In this document: piece after piece, positions 36,845-45,597 of the stretch
How positions within the stretch are numbered: position 1 is the stretch's first letter
Layout of the letters: the number at the start of each line of letters is the position of its first letter
DNA from: Hyphomicrobiales bacterium
Lineage (GTDB): Bacteria > Pseudomonadota > Alphaproteobacteria > Rhizobiales > Devosiaceae
NCBI GenBank assembly: GCA_900470445.1
Contig: UCAU01000045.1
Location: forward strand, 1 to 64,000
Direction: 5' to 3'
Length of the DNA stretch: 64,000 nt
Made by a program: the position numbers and the translations under genes
The notes under the pieces: model-generated
Database searches by the model: none
What the model saw: the letters and a program-made list of their open reading frames with translations, nothing else
Told to the model about the DNA's origin: nothing

Positions 36845-37030
36845 CTAACGGCCCGGCGTTCCGCAAACGATCACCTGTACTCCGCTATGGCGCAGGCTTT
36901 CTTCGTTCTTTTGCTTCATCCGATCGGTCACAAAAGCGGTGAATTCGGAAAATGACACCACCCGCACCGCAGCGGTTCCGGACCACTTGTTGACGGTGGC
37001 ACCGAGGTAACCACCAGTTGCAACTCTCGG
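36845..37030 (-). pseudogene. DeoR-like regulator C-terminal fragment
   Basis: The minus strand reads VRVVSFSEFTAFVTDRMKQK, then NEESLRHSGVQVIVCGTP and a stop. The TDR and VQVIV pattern resembles the end of DeoR-family sugar regulators. An in-frame TAG lies just upstream of the fragment, and there is no HTH. It may be all that is left of an older operon regulator. Confidence 0.35.
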
Positions 37031-37053
37031 TAGAACCTAGATAGAATCTGTCC

Positions 37054-37707
37054 ATGACACCCACGCCTCAACTCAGCCTAGGCTTGCTGCTCACCGCGGC
37101 TGCTGGCTTTGTCGATGTGGTGGGCTTTGTCGAACTGGGCGGACACTTCACCTCTTTCATGAGCGGCAATATCACCCAGTTGGGCGATGCGCTGGCGCTG
37201 GGCGCCTGGCCGGTGGCGCGGATCACCGCTTCGCTGGTGGCACTGTTCCTGCTGGGCAGCGTTGCCGGTTCCATGCTGGCCCTGATCGCCGGCACGCGCT
37301 GGGGTTCGGCCGCCGTGACAGGTTTCGTGGTGGCGACTTTTATCGCTACGCTGGTCCTTGCCTATTTGGGCTTTCCGCCCGACCAGTTCATGCTGGCTTT
37401 GGCCGCAGGCGCCGGCGCCCAGAACGCCATTTTACCCTCGACCGGCTCGGTGCGGCTCGGCACTACGTTCGTCACCGGCACCTTGTTCGCAGCCGGCCAA
37501 GACCTCGCCCGCGCCCTTTACCGCCTCGCGCCGCCCTGGCGATGGGCACAGCACATGCTGGTCTGGATATCGCTGCTGCTCGGCGGGCTGCTAGGGGGAC
37601 TGGGCTATAAGGTCTTGGGCATCAATGTCTTGGTGGTTCCAGGGGCAGTGTATCTGGGATTTCTTGTGGCATTTGTAGTGAGGCGGCCGAGCAAGGTAGT
37701 GCCGTAG
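37054..37707 (+). CDS. DUF1275 (YoaK-like) membrane protein
   Basis: A 217-residue inner-membrane protein with six predicted spans. The family signature GFVDVVGFVELGGHFTSFMS, followed by GNITQLG, is at the N-terminus, and GAGAQNAILPSTGSVRLGTT with FVTGTL lies in the middle. The family's function is unknown. It stands alone between the sugar operon and fnr. Confidence 0.9.
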   Translation: MTPTPQLSLGLLLTAAAGFVDVVGFVELGGHFTSFMSGNITQLGDALALGAWPVARITASLVALFLLGSVAGSMLALIAGTRWGSAAVTGFVVATFIATLVLAYLGFPPDQFMLALAAGAGAQNAILPSTGSVRLGTTFVTGTLFAAGQDLARALYRLAPPWRWAQHMLVWISLLLGGLLGGLGYKVLGINVLVVPGAVYLGFLVAFVVRRPSKVVP

Positions 37708-38032
37708 CGCACCTAAATGGCAGCTTCTCTATCGTCGTTTATGTCCATGGCCGCGCGAAGTCATCTGCCGCCGAGAGGCGGCATCGATGGCTTCGAAACA
37801 CCGACTACGACAATCGCAGGCCAATGACAGTCCCCGGCCTTAAGGCCCGCCTAGATGGAGTATCGCAGCCAGTGGCGGGATGAGCCGGGCAGGCGGCCAA
37901 CTCCAATCTCTATTAGGATGTACTGCACCGCGCCCGCAGCTATGCATGCGACAGGATAGCACTGCGACAGCTGATCGGCTTAACGGGCGCTTCGCGCCGG
38001 TTTAAAGCATAGATCGCCCAGGAGGCGCCAAA
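37708..38032. other. gene-free stretch upstream of fnr
   Basis: No gene is seen in these 325 bases, which should hold the fnr promoter. I found no FNR box of the TTGAT-N4-ATCAA type here, so self-control of fnr is not supported by the sequence. Confidence 0.5.
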
Positions 38033-38755
38033 ATGCTGTCTGTTTCAACTTGCTCTGAAACTATCGATATTCCGCTTTTTTGCCAGAACTGCCCGTCGCG
38101 GCGAACGGGTAGCTGCGCGGCCCTAAGCTCCGACCAATTGGGTCGGCTGGCGAGTCAAAGCCGGCGGGTGCACTACGATGCCGGCGAGGCGCTGGCCGCC
38201 GACGCGATGCCGATCGGTGGCTATGGTAGTTTGCTGCATGGGGTGGTTAAGCTGTCAAAGGTGCTTGAGGACGGCCGCCAGCAGTTGGTGGGGTTGCAGT
38301 TTGCTCCCGACCTAACTGGGCGGCTCTTCGCCAATGAAAGCCGGGTAACGGCCGAAGCTGCATCGGATGTCGATCTTTGCGTTGTATCGAGATCGGCGAT
38401 GGAAGCGGTGCTCCGCGACAGCCCCGATTTCAAACACCGCATCATGCTGCAGACGTTGCGGGAATTGGACGAGGCGCGCGACTGGATGGTGACGTTGGGT
38501 AGGAAGACGGCGGCCGAAAAGGTGGCCAGCTTCCTCTGTCTTATTGCCAGCCATGCGACCCCCGACCAGGACAAACCTCGCACCAGCTTTGACCTACCGT
38601 TGAGCCGGGCTGATATCGGCGATTTTCTGGGTCTGACCATCGAGACGGTGAGCCGGCAGATGAGCAAGTTCAAGGCCGATGGCGTGATCGGGATTGAGAA
38701 CTACCGCCATGTAACGGTGCCAGACCTAGCGCGGCTGCGGGTGCAGTGTGGGTAG
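38033..38755 (+). CDS. fnrN: FNR/FnrN-type oxygen-sensing regulator
   Basis: A 240-residue Crp/Fnr protein. Cysteines at 17, 20 and 28 (FCQNCPSRRTGSC) plus Cys116 (DLCVV) can hold an oxygen-labile [4Fe-4S] cluster. The effector domain is about 35-150. The HTH reads LSRADIGDFLGLTIETVSRQ, and the E..SR recognition pattern binds TTGAT-N4-ATCAA. The only perfect such box I found nearby lies between cydD and cydA, so control of the cyd genes when oxygen falls is well supported. Two other names (Anr, FixK-like) are possible; the N-terminal cysteines argue against FixK. Confidence 0.92.
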   Translation: MLSVSTCSETIDIPLFCQNCPSRRTGSCAALSSDQLGRLASQSRRVHYDAGEALAADAMPIGGYGSLLHGVVKLSKVLEDGRQQLVGLQFAPDLTGRLFANESRVTAEAASDVDLCVVSRSAMEAVLRDSPDFKHRIMLQTLRELDEARDWMVTLGRKTAAEKVASFLCLIASHATPDQDKPRTSFDLPLSRADIGDFLGLTIETVSRQMSKFKADGVIGIENYRHVTVPDLARLRVQCG

Positions 38756-38832
38756 GGCTGCTTTCTTCTAAACACCCCTTGGCCCTACCGGATCAAAGTG
38801 GGGCCAGGAGGCATGCGCGCGCGTTGTGCGAA

Positions 38833-40488
38833 TTACTCCCCCAGCACTCCGTTCCTGATGCTAACCACGCGGTCCACTGTCCCATCGGGGATGGCGGCGT
38901 GAGTGACAAGGATGGTGGTGCGGCCCGCCATGGCGGTTTTGATAGTGGCGAAAAAGGCCAGTTCCGCGTCACGATCCAGGCCCGTAGTGGGTTCGTCGAG
39001 CAGGATGACCGGTGCATTGCTGAGCAGGGTGCGGGCGAGGCAGAGACGCCGGCCCTGGCCGGCCGAGACGGTTTTGCCCGCTTCACCCAGAAGACTGTCG
39101 AGGCCGCGCGGCAGGCTATCCACGAAATCGGCAATCCCGGCATCGGTAAGCGCTGCCCAGAGGTCGGGCTCGCTGGCATTGGCACGGCCGATCAGCAGAT
39201 TGGCGCGGATGGTGTCATGGAACACCGGGCTGTCCTGGCCGAGCAGGGCAATATGGGCATGAAGGTCGGCTTGCCGCAAATTGGCGAGCGGCACGCCCCC
39301 CAGGGTGATGCGGCCCGATTGCGGATCGCTCAGGCGCAGCAGCAGCTTGAGCAGGCTAGATTTGCCGCCGCCGCTTGGGCCGACAATGGCAATGTGCTCG
39401 CCGGGTATGAGGGTCAGGTTGATATTGCTGAGGGCCGGTGCGCTGCCGCCATAGCAGAAGGTGACGTTGTCGATGACAATAGCCGCTTGCGTTGGAATGG
39501 GTTGCGGCTGGGCGGGGTCGGCGACGCTGACCGGTGTTTCTGCCATGGCCATCAACCGCTCGGCGGCCGCCATGGCGGTACTGAGCTTGCCCACGCTGCG
39601 CACGATGGCATTAGACGCCTCAAAGCTGCCGAGCACGGCCAGCAGTAACCCAACCAGCAGCGGAGCATCGATTTCGCCGCGGCTGAAATGGTCAAGGCCA
39701 ATCCATAGCACGCCGACCAAAGCCAGTGCAGCTAGGGTCTGCACGATTGCGGCCGCAATGGCAGTGAGGCTTGCTAGTTGCCCACGCGCCTCGGCGAGTT
39801 GCGTCGCTTTGATCGCCAAATTGGCGTGGGTGGTCCCTAGCAGGCCCATGGCCAGCAAGTCGGTATGACCATCAATGCCATCGAGCGTTGCAAGGCGCGC
39901 GTCGGCCGCGCGGGCAACCACCTGGCGACCGGCACGGCGAGTGTACAGGACCAGCAGGACTGGTGCGGCGAGAACGGCGAGGGCGTAGCAAAGAGCATAG
40001 ACCCATGCAGCGGCCGGCAGCAGGAATACGAGGATGGTGGAAACAGCTCCGGCGATAACGAGCGCGGCAGTGACTGGACCAACGGCGACAAGGAAAGCCG
40101 TATCGAGCGCATCAACATCGGCGGTGAGCCGGCTGACCAGGTCGCCATGCCGCATATTGCGGTCAGCAAGCGGCAAGCGGGGAAAGAGGCGAGCAAAAAG
40201 CCAGCCGCGAATATCGGCCAGCAGGCGCAAGGTGGCGTCATGTCCGGTGAGGCGCTCGCCATAGCGCGCCAGGATGCGGATAAAGGAAAAGCCGCGCACC
40301 AGCGCCGAGGGGGCAAAAAGATTGAAGGCCAGGCCCGCTGAGGTGAGCGCGGCCGCGGTGATGAACCAGCCCGAGGTGCCGAGCAGGGCAATGCCGGCAG
40401 CCAGTGTCACTAGCGACAGGATGAGCGCCAGTAACAGGCCGCGCGCCTGTCTTGCAAAGAGGCTGCGAAAGGCCAGGAGTGCCTTCAT
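38833..40488 (-). CDS. cydC: CydC subunit of the cysteine/glutathione exporter CydDC
   Basis: A 551-residue half-transporter with six membrane spans, then an ATPase domain: Walker A GPSGGGKSSLLKLLLR, a modified signature VSAGQGRRLCLART, Walker B VILLDEPTTGLD. CydDC exports reduced thiols to the periplasm and is needed to assemble cytochrome bd. The ATG overlaps the cydD stop by 4 bp. The signature LSGG is VSAG here; asymmetric CydDC sites are known, so this subunit may be the less active one. Confidence 0.93.
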   Translation of the reverse strand: MKALLAFRSLFARQARGLLLALILSLVTLAAGIALLGTSGWFITAAALTSAGLAFNLFAPSALVRGFSFIRILARYGERLTGHDATLRLLADIRGWLFARLFPRLPLADRNMRHGDLVSRLTADVDALDTAFLVAVGPVTAALVIAGAVSTILVFLLPAAAWVYALCYALAVLAAPVLLVLYTRRAGRQVVARAADARLATLDGIDGHTDLLAMGLLGTTHANLAIKATQLAEARGQLASLTAIAAAIVQTLAALALVGVLWIGLDHFSRGEIDAPLLVGLLLAVLGSFEASNAIVRSVGKLSTAMAAAERLMAMAETPVSVADPAQPQPIPTQAAIVIDNVTFCYGGSAPALSNINLTLIPGEHIAIVGPSGGGKSSLLKLLLRLSDPQSGRITLGGVPLANLRQADLHAHIALLGQDSPVFHDTIRANLLIGRANASEPDLWAALTDAGIADFVDSLPRGLDSLLGEAGKTVSAGQGRRLCLARTLLSNAPVILLDEPTTGLDRDAELAFFATIKTAMAGRTTILVTHAAIPDGTVDRVVSIRNGVLGE

Positions 40489-42212
40489 GCCGCGCTCCGT
40501 TTGCCGGCGGCGGGAACTGGGGTGGCCAGCAAGCGGCCGCCGGCAATGCGATAGGCCTTGCCCAAGTGGGCCGCTACGGCGAGCGAATGGGTAGCCACGA
40601 TCAGCGTGCGGCCCTGGGCATAGCGCAGCAGGTTGTTGAGCACCGCCTGTTCGAGCTCGCCATCAAGATGGGCCGTAGGCTCATCTAGCAGGATCAGTCC
40701 GGCATCGCGCAGGAAGATGCGCACCAGCGCCACGCGCTGGGCCTGACCGCCGGAGAGGCCGACGCCATCCTCACCTAGCATGGTATCGAGACCATCGGGC
40801 AGGGCATCGGCAAAGGGCAGGACATGCGCCAGCTCGGCCGCCCGGACGATTTCCGCTGGCGTGGCACCGGGCCGAGCCAGGGCGATATTATCGGCCATGC
40901 TGGCATGGATGATCCGGGGCTTCTGGCTCAGCAGGGTGACGCGGCCGCGCAGGTCGGATTCGGCCCATTCGGCCAGTTCGATATGATCGAGATGTGCCGA
41001 GCCCTCATGGGGGCGAAGACGGGCGATGGTTTCGAGCAGGGTGGATTTGCCGCTGCCGCTGGGACCCAGAATGGCGACATGTTCCCCCGCGGCGACCTGC
41101 AATGCCGCGTTGACCAGAATAGCGCGGCTGCGATCGGGCGTGCGGATGGTGAAATCACTGAACGCCACGGCAATGGCGGCACTGTAGGGCAAAGCCGGAG
41201 CGTCGCTGGGCCGGGCAATGGTGGTGGGGAGGACGCCGAGTTGCGCCTCGATTTCGCCGATGGCTGCCTTGGCGCTGGAGCGATCATGATAGCAGGCGGC
41301 GAGCTGGCGCAGGGGATTATAGACCTCCGGCGCCATCAGCAGCAGGAAAAGACCAAGCTGCAGGCTGAGCGGCTCGGCGCGTAATTGCAGATAGCCGATA
41401 TAGGTGAGGCCCACATAAAGTGCGATGCCTGCCACACCTAGGGCCGCAAAAAATTCCAGCACGGCCGAGGAGAGAAAGGCGATGCGTAGCACGCGCAGAG
41501 TGCGTCGCCGCAATTCGTCGCTGGCGGCGACGATGCTCGCGGTTTCCGCCTCGGCGCGGCCGAACAGTTTGAGTGTGAGCAGCCCCCGCAGCCGATCGGC
41601 GAAGCGCCCATTGAGCTGGCTGAGGGCGCGGGCCTGCCGCGTCGTCGCGATCTGGGCGCCCCAGCCGACCAGGGCCATGAAGAGTGGGATCAAGGGCGCA
41701 GTGACGAGAAACAAGAGGCCCGCCAGCCAGTCGAGCGGCAGGATAACGGCGCCGAAGGCCAGCGGTAGCACGCTCGCCTGGATCATGGCAGGCAGATAGC
41801 GGGCGAAGTACCCGTCCAACGCCTCGGTCTGGTCGATGATGGCGGAGGCGGCGGAACCCGATGCGGGCTGGCCGGCGGCGCGGGGCGGGCGGGAGAGCAT
41901 TTGAGCAAACAGGGCTTGGCGTAACTGGAGCTTGATGGCCTCGGCTGCGCTGACGCCAGCCCGTTCGCCCAGTGCTCCGAGCATGGCGCGGATGACTAAT
42001 AGGGCAAGGACGAGGCCAATAGCCGGAGCGAGGGCGACAAGCGGCCGGTTATGCTCGATGGCCTGACCCAGAATATCGGCAAAGAGCCAGGTCTGGCAGA
42101 TCAACAGGACCCCGCCGAGGAGGGGCGCTGCGATCGTCAGGCCAATCCATGGGCGGCCACGATGAGTGAGGGCGGAGAGTGCCTTGGCATGCAGGCGATC
42201 CTTGGTCGTCAT
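40485..42212 (-). CDS. cydD: CydD subunit of CydDC
   Basis: 575 residues from the ATG at 42212. The open frame runs on to 42677, but that part would cover the FNR box and cydA start and does not look like CydD. Six spans are followed by an ATPase domain with Walker A GPSGSGKSTLLETIAR, signature LSGGQAQRVALVR and Walker B LILLDEPTAHLD. It is the first gene of the minus-strand pair and diverges from cydA, with which it shares a 200-bp promoter region. Confidence 0.93.
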   Translation of the reverse strand: MTTKDRLHAKALSALTHRGRPWIGLTIAAPLLGGVLLICQTWLFADILGQAIEHNRPLVALAPAIGLVLALLVIRAMLGALGERAGVSAAEAIKLQLRQALFAQMLSRPPRAAGQPASGSAASAIIDQTEALDGYFARYLPAMIQASVLPLAFGAVILPLDWLAGLLFLVTAPLIPLFMALVGWGAQIATTRQARALSQLNGRFADRLRGLLTLKLFGRAEAETASIVAASDELRRRTLRVLRIAFLSSAVLEFFAALGVAGIALYVGLTYIGYLQLRAEPLSLQLGLFLLLMAPEVYNPLRQLAACYHDRSSAKAAIGEIEAQLGVLPTTIARPSDAPALPYSAAIAVAFSDFTIRTPDRSRAILVNAALQVAAGEHVAILGPSGSGKSTLLETIARLRPHEGSAHLDHIELAEWAESDLRGRVTLLSQKPRIIHASMADNIALARPGATPAEIVRAAELAHVLPFADALPDGLDTMLGEDGVGLSGGQAQRVALVRIFLRDAGLILLDEPTAHLDGELEQAVLNNLLRYAQGRTLIVATHSLAVAAHLGKAYRIAGGRLLATPVPAAGKRSAA

Positions 42213-42315
42213 ATAGTCCTCAGCGTATCCCAAGTGCATCCCCATCCGGCTCGGTCTGTTGCGGCCGGTGAAAGCTCCTGTCCGGGCAACATTAGCCAAG
42301 CTGCAGCCCCAACCT

Positions 42316-42329
42316 TTGATCTGAATCAA
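42316..42329. promoter_or_regulatory. perfect FNR box between cydD and cydA
   Basis: TTGAT-CTGA-ATCAA is a perfect FNR/Anr consensus site, 104 bases from the cydD start and 84 bases from the cydA start. One symmetric site could activate both operons. The fnr-type gene 4 kb away is the obvious source of the regulator. Confidence 0.9.
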
Positions 42330-42413
42330 GGCGGCTCGCCTCCCGACCCGGCAAAAGGGCCTCGGGACAGCCACGAATCGGCGGCTGAGCTTATTCACAG
42401 GGGCATTCGCGCC

Positions 42414-44018
42414 ATGATCGACATGACGGTTGTCGAAGTCTCGCGGTGGCAATTTGCCGCCACCGCCATGTACCATTTTCTTTTCGTGCCGCTGACCCTG
42501 GGCCTGTCTTTCATGATGGCCATTATGGAGAGCGTCTACGTGATGACCGGGCGCGATATCTGGCGCAAGGCGACTCTTTTTTGGGGCACGCTGTTCGGCG
42601 TCAATTTTGCCATGGGCGTGGCTACCGGCATCGTCATGGAGTTCCAGTTCGGCATGAACTGGAGCTATTACAGTCATTACGTGGGCGACGTGTTCGGGGC
42701 GCCGCTGGCCATAGAAGGGCTGATGGCCTTTTTTCTAGAAGCCACGTTTATCGGCGTCTTCTTTTTCGGCTGGGACCGCCTGAGCAAGGTGGGGCACCTC
42801 GCCGTCACTTGGCTGACCGCTTTGGGGGCTAATTTCTCGGCCCTGTGGATCCTTATCGCCAACGGCTGGATGCAGAACCCGGTCGGCGCAAAATTCAACC
42901 CCGATACCATGCGCATGGAAGTTACCGACTTTATGGCGGTGATCTTCAATCCGGTGGCGCAGGCCAAATTCGTGCATACGGTGAGCGCGGGCTATGTCTG
43001 CGGCGCCGTCTTCATCTTCGCCATTTCCTGCCTGTTCCTCCTGCAGGGTAAGCACGCGGAACTGGCCAAACGCTCTATGGTCGTGGCGGCCAGCTTTGGC
43101 CTCGCCTCGGCGCTGTCGGTCGTGGTGCTGGGTGATGAGAGCGGCTATGTCGCGACCGAGCAGCAGAAGATGAAGATCGCCGCGATGGAGGCGATGTATC
43201 ACACCGAGCCCGCGCCGGCGGCGCTGACCCTGTTCGCCATTCCCAGCAGCATACCGGGCGAACCGGTATTCGAGGTGCGTCTGCCCTGGGTGCTAGGCAT
43301 CATCACCACACGCTCGCTCGATATGGAATTGCCCGGCATCACCGAATTGGTCGAACGTGCGGCAATCCGCATCCAGTCCGGCATGATCGCCTATGGCGCG
43401 CTGCAGGACGTCAGGGCCGATGGAAGCAATGCCGAGGCACGCGCGCTGTTCGAGCAGCACTGGGCCGATCTCGGTTATGGCCTGCTGCTCAAGAAATACC
43501 GGACCGATATCGAGAATGCGACGGGGGAGGAAATTGCCCTGGCCTCGTTTGACACTGTGCCCGATGTGTGGCCCCTGTTCTGGAGCTTCCGCCTGATGGT
43601 AGGCGTGGGTTTCTTCTTCATTGCCTTTTTTGCGGTGTGGTTCTACCGCGCCTCGCGCGGCTGGCTCGACACTAACCGGACCATGCTGTGGATCGGGGTG
43701 GCAACACTGCCGCTGCCCTGGCTCGCCATCGAAGCGGGCTGGTTCATCGCTGAATATGGCCGCCAGCCCTGGGTGGTCGAGGGCGTGCTCCCGACCTTCT
43801 ATGCCGCCTCGGGGCTGCGCTTCTGGGATCTGGTGATCTCACTCAGCTTCTTTGTCGCGCTCTATACCGTGCTACTGGTCATCATGATCCTGCTGATGAT
43901 CAAGATCATCAAGGCCGGGCCGCAGGAAAAGCTCTTTGCCACCAGCCCCACCGATGACGAGGACTTCGTCATTGCCGCGCTTCCGGCTACTCCCGCCAAT
44001 AAGGAACTTGGATCATGA
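42414..44018 (+). CDS. cydA: cytochrome bd oxidase subunit I
   Basis: 534 residues from ATG 42414 (AGGGG upstream); an open frame extends further 5' but is not CydA-like. This membrane subunit carries hemes b558, b595 and d and oxidises quinol. The heme ligand His lies in TAMYHFLFVPLTLGLSF. GRQPW, in EYGRQPWVVEGVLPT, is the family motif. The quinol-binding Q loop is in the middle. It is followed by cydB with a 4-bp overlap. FNR activation under low oxygen is expected from the upstream box. Confidence 0.95.
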   Translation: MIDMTVVEVSRWQFAATAMYHFLFVPLTLGLSFMMAIMESVYVMTGRDIWRKATLFWGTLFGVNFAMGVATGIVMEFQFGMNWSYYSHYVGDVFGAPLAIEGLMAFFLEATFIGVFFFGWDRLSKVGHLAVTWLTALGANFSALWILIANGWMQNPVGAKFNPDTMRMEVTDFMAVIFNPVAQAKFVHTVSAGYVCGAVFIFAISCLFLLQGKHAELAKRSMVVAASFGLASALSVVVLGDESGYVATEQQKMKIAAMEAMYHTEPAPAALTLFAIPSSIPGEPVFEVRLPWVLGIITTRSLDMELPGITELVERAAIRIQSGMIAYGALQDVRADGSNAEARALFEQHWADLGYGLLLKKYRTDIENATGEEIALASFDTVPDVWPLFWSFRLMVGVGFFFIAFFAVWFYRASRGWLDTNRTMLWIGVATLPLPWLAIEAGWFIAEYGRQPWVVEGVLPTFYAASGLRFWDLVISLSFFVALYTVLLVIMILLMIKIIKAGPQEKLFATSPTDDEDFVIAALPATPANKELGS

Positions 44019-45163
44019 GCTCCATTCCGCTCGACTATGAAACCCTGCGCCTGGTCTGGTGGCTGCTGCTGGGCATATTGCTGATTGGCTTTGCCATTAT
44101 GGGTGGGCGCGACCTTGGCGTGGGGGCGCTGCTGCCCTTTGTCGCCCGTACCGATGAAGAACGGCGCTTGCTACTCAATCTCGTCGGGCCGACCTGGGAG
44201 GGCAATCAGGTATGGCTGGTGCTGGGGGGCGGGGCGATCTTTGCCGCCTTCCCGCCACTCTATGCGGTGAGCTTTTCTGGCTTTTATCTGGCCATGATCG
44301 TGATCCTCTTGGCGCTGATCCTTCGGCCGGTGGGCTTCAAGTTCCGTGGCAAGGTGAAAGACCCACGCTGGCGGGCGGCCTGGGACTGGGCGCTGTTCAT
44401 CCGCGGTTTCGTGCCTTCGCTGATCTTTGGTGTGGCGGTGGGCAACGTGCTGCTGGGCGCTCCATTCCACCTCGATGACACGATGCGGGCCTTCTATACC
44501 GGCAACTTCTTCCTGCTGCTGATGCCCTTTGCCCTGCTCTGCGGATTGGTGAGCCTGGGCATGATCACGACGCAAGGGGCGAGTGTAATCGCCGGGCGGA
44601 CCACCGGCCCTTTGGCCGAACGGGCACGGAGCTATGGCACCATTGCGGCCATGGCGACCATTGCCCTTTTCGCGCTGGCCGGCGTGTGGATCGCGCTGGG
44701 CGTTGATGGCTATACCATTACCAGCGTTGTCGACCCCAACGCGGCAATCAATCCGCTGGCCAAGACTGTGACGCTGACGCGGGGCGGGTGGCTGGCCAAT
44801 TATGGACTCTATCCCTGGATGATCCTTGCCCCAGTGCTGGGCTTTGCTGGCATGATCGGCGCCTTGCTGGCGCTACAGGCGCGCTGGCGGTTGCCGGCAC
44901 TGCTGGCTTCCAGCCTCGGCATTTTCGGCATCACTTCAACGGCGGGCCTGTCGCTATTCCCGTTCCTGTTGCCATCCTCAACGGTGCCGGAGGCGAGCCT
45001 GACCGTCTGGGACGCCTCGTCCAGCCATCTGACGCTGTTCATCATGCTGCTGGTGACCTGCTTTTTTCTGCCCATCATCCTCCTCTATACCGGCTGGGTG
45101 TTCCGGGTGATGCGTGGCACGGTGAGCACGGAAAGTCTCGAAAAGAACCCCAACGCCTATTAG
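44015..45163 (+). CDS. cydB: cytochrome bd oxidase subunit II
   Basis: 382 residues with about eight or nine spans. It starts LDYETLRLVWWLLLGILLIG and has GFAIMGGRDLGVGALLPF near the start. It pairs with CydA, and the overlap ATGA means coupled translation. Its length is normal for the family. Confidence 0.95.
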   Translation: MSSIPLDYETLRLVWWLLLGILLIGFAIMGGRDLGVGALLPFVARTDEERRLLLNLVGPTWEGNQVWLVLGGGAIFAAFPPLYAVSFSGFYLAMIVILLALILRPVGFKFRGKVKDPRWRAAWDWALFIRGFVPSLIFGVAVGNVLLGAPFHLDDTMRAFYTGNFFLLLMPFALLCGLVSLGMITTQGASVIAGRTTGPLAERARSYGTIAAMATIALFALAGVWIALGVDGYTITSVVDPNAAINPLAKTVTLTRGGWLANYGLYPWMILAPVLGFAGMIGALLALQARWRLPALLASSLGIFGITSTAGLSLFPFLLPSSTVPEASLTVWDASSSHLTLFIMLLVTCFFLPIILLYTGWVFRVMRGTVSTESLEKNPNAY

Positions 45164-45172
45164 GAGACGAGC

Positions 45173-45286
45173 ATGTGGTATTTTTCCTGGATTCTCGGGG
45201 TCGGCCTCGCCTGTAGTTTCGCCATTCTCAATGCCATGTGGTTCGAGATGCGCGAGGACCGGCATGGTGCAAAAGCAAAGCGCTGA
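45173..45286 (+). CDS. cydX: CydX small subunit of cytochrome bd
   Basis: A 37-residue single-span protein, MWYFSWILGVGLACSFAILN then AMWFEMREDR, nine bases after the cydB stop with AGGAGACG as ribosome site. The MWYFSWILG start is the CydX hallmark. CydX stabilises the hemes of cytochrome bd. Confidence 0.93.
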   Translation: MWYFSWILGVGLACSFAILNAMWFEMREDRHGAKAKR

Positions 45287-45597
45287 CTTTTGACGGCAGG
45301 GGCCATCGGGGCTTACCTGCCGCCACTATGTTCTTGCCGATGACAGCTGCTGCGGTATCGCAGCCGTGCTTTCGCTCGAACAGCGGACCGCCATGCGCCA
45401 GTTCAGCGCAGGCGATGAAGCGGATACACAGCGCACCTGAAGGTCCATCGTCACCGGACCGCCCTTCCACTTTGGCGCGTAAAGATCATCGCGCTATCTA
45501 CCTCGCTATGATGTCGAGCTTGACACCTTGTCGGCTGGTAAGGGCGATAGCATGAAAACACAGCCGGCATTCACGACGCGTGTTTCGCCTCACTGCC
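45287..45597. other. gene-free stretch between cyd and the GH130 operon
   Basis: No gene is seen. An inverted repeat CGGCAGG/CCTGCCG (45294-45300 and 45316-45322) follows cydX and may help end transcription, though it lacks a T run. Confidence 0.4.

Noticed and set aside
38751-38789. Terminator shared by fnr and cydC (GGTAGGGC/GCCCTACC)
   Set aside because: The arms are perfect but the loop is 23 bases and there is no T run; the left arm overlaps the fnr stop. Too weak to list as a feature.
42213-42677. N-terminal extension of cydD
   Set aside because: The open frame runs through the FNR box and the cydA start, and its residues do not look like CydD. The ATG at 42212 fits the family.
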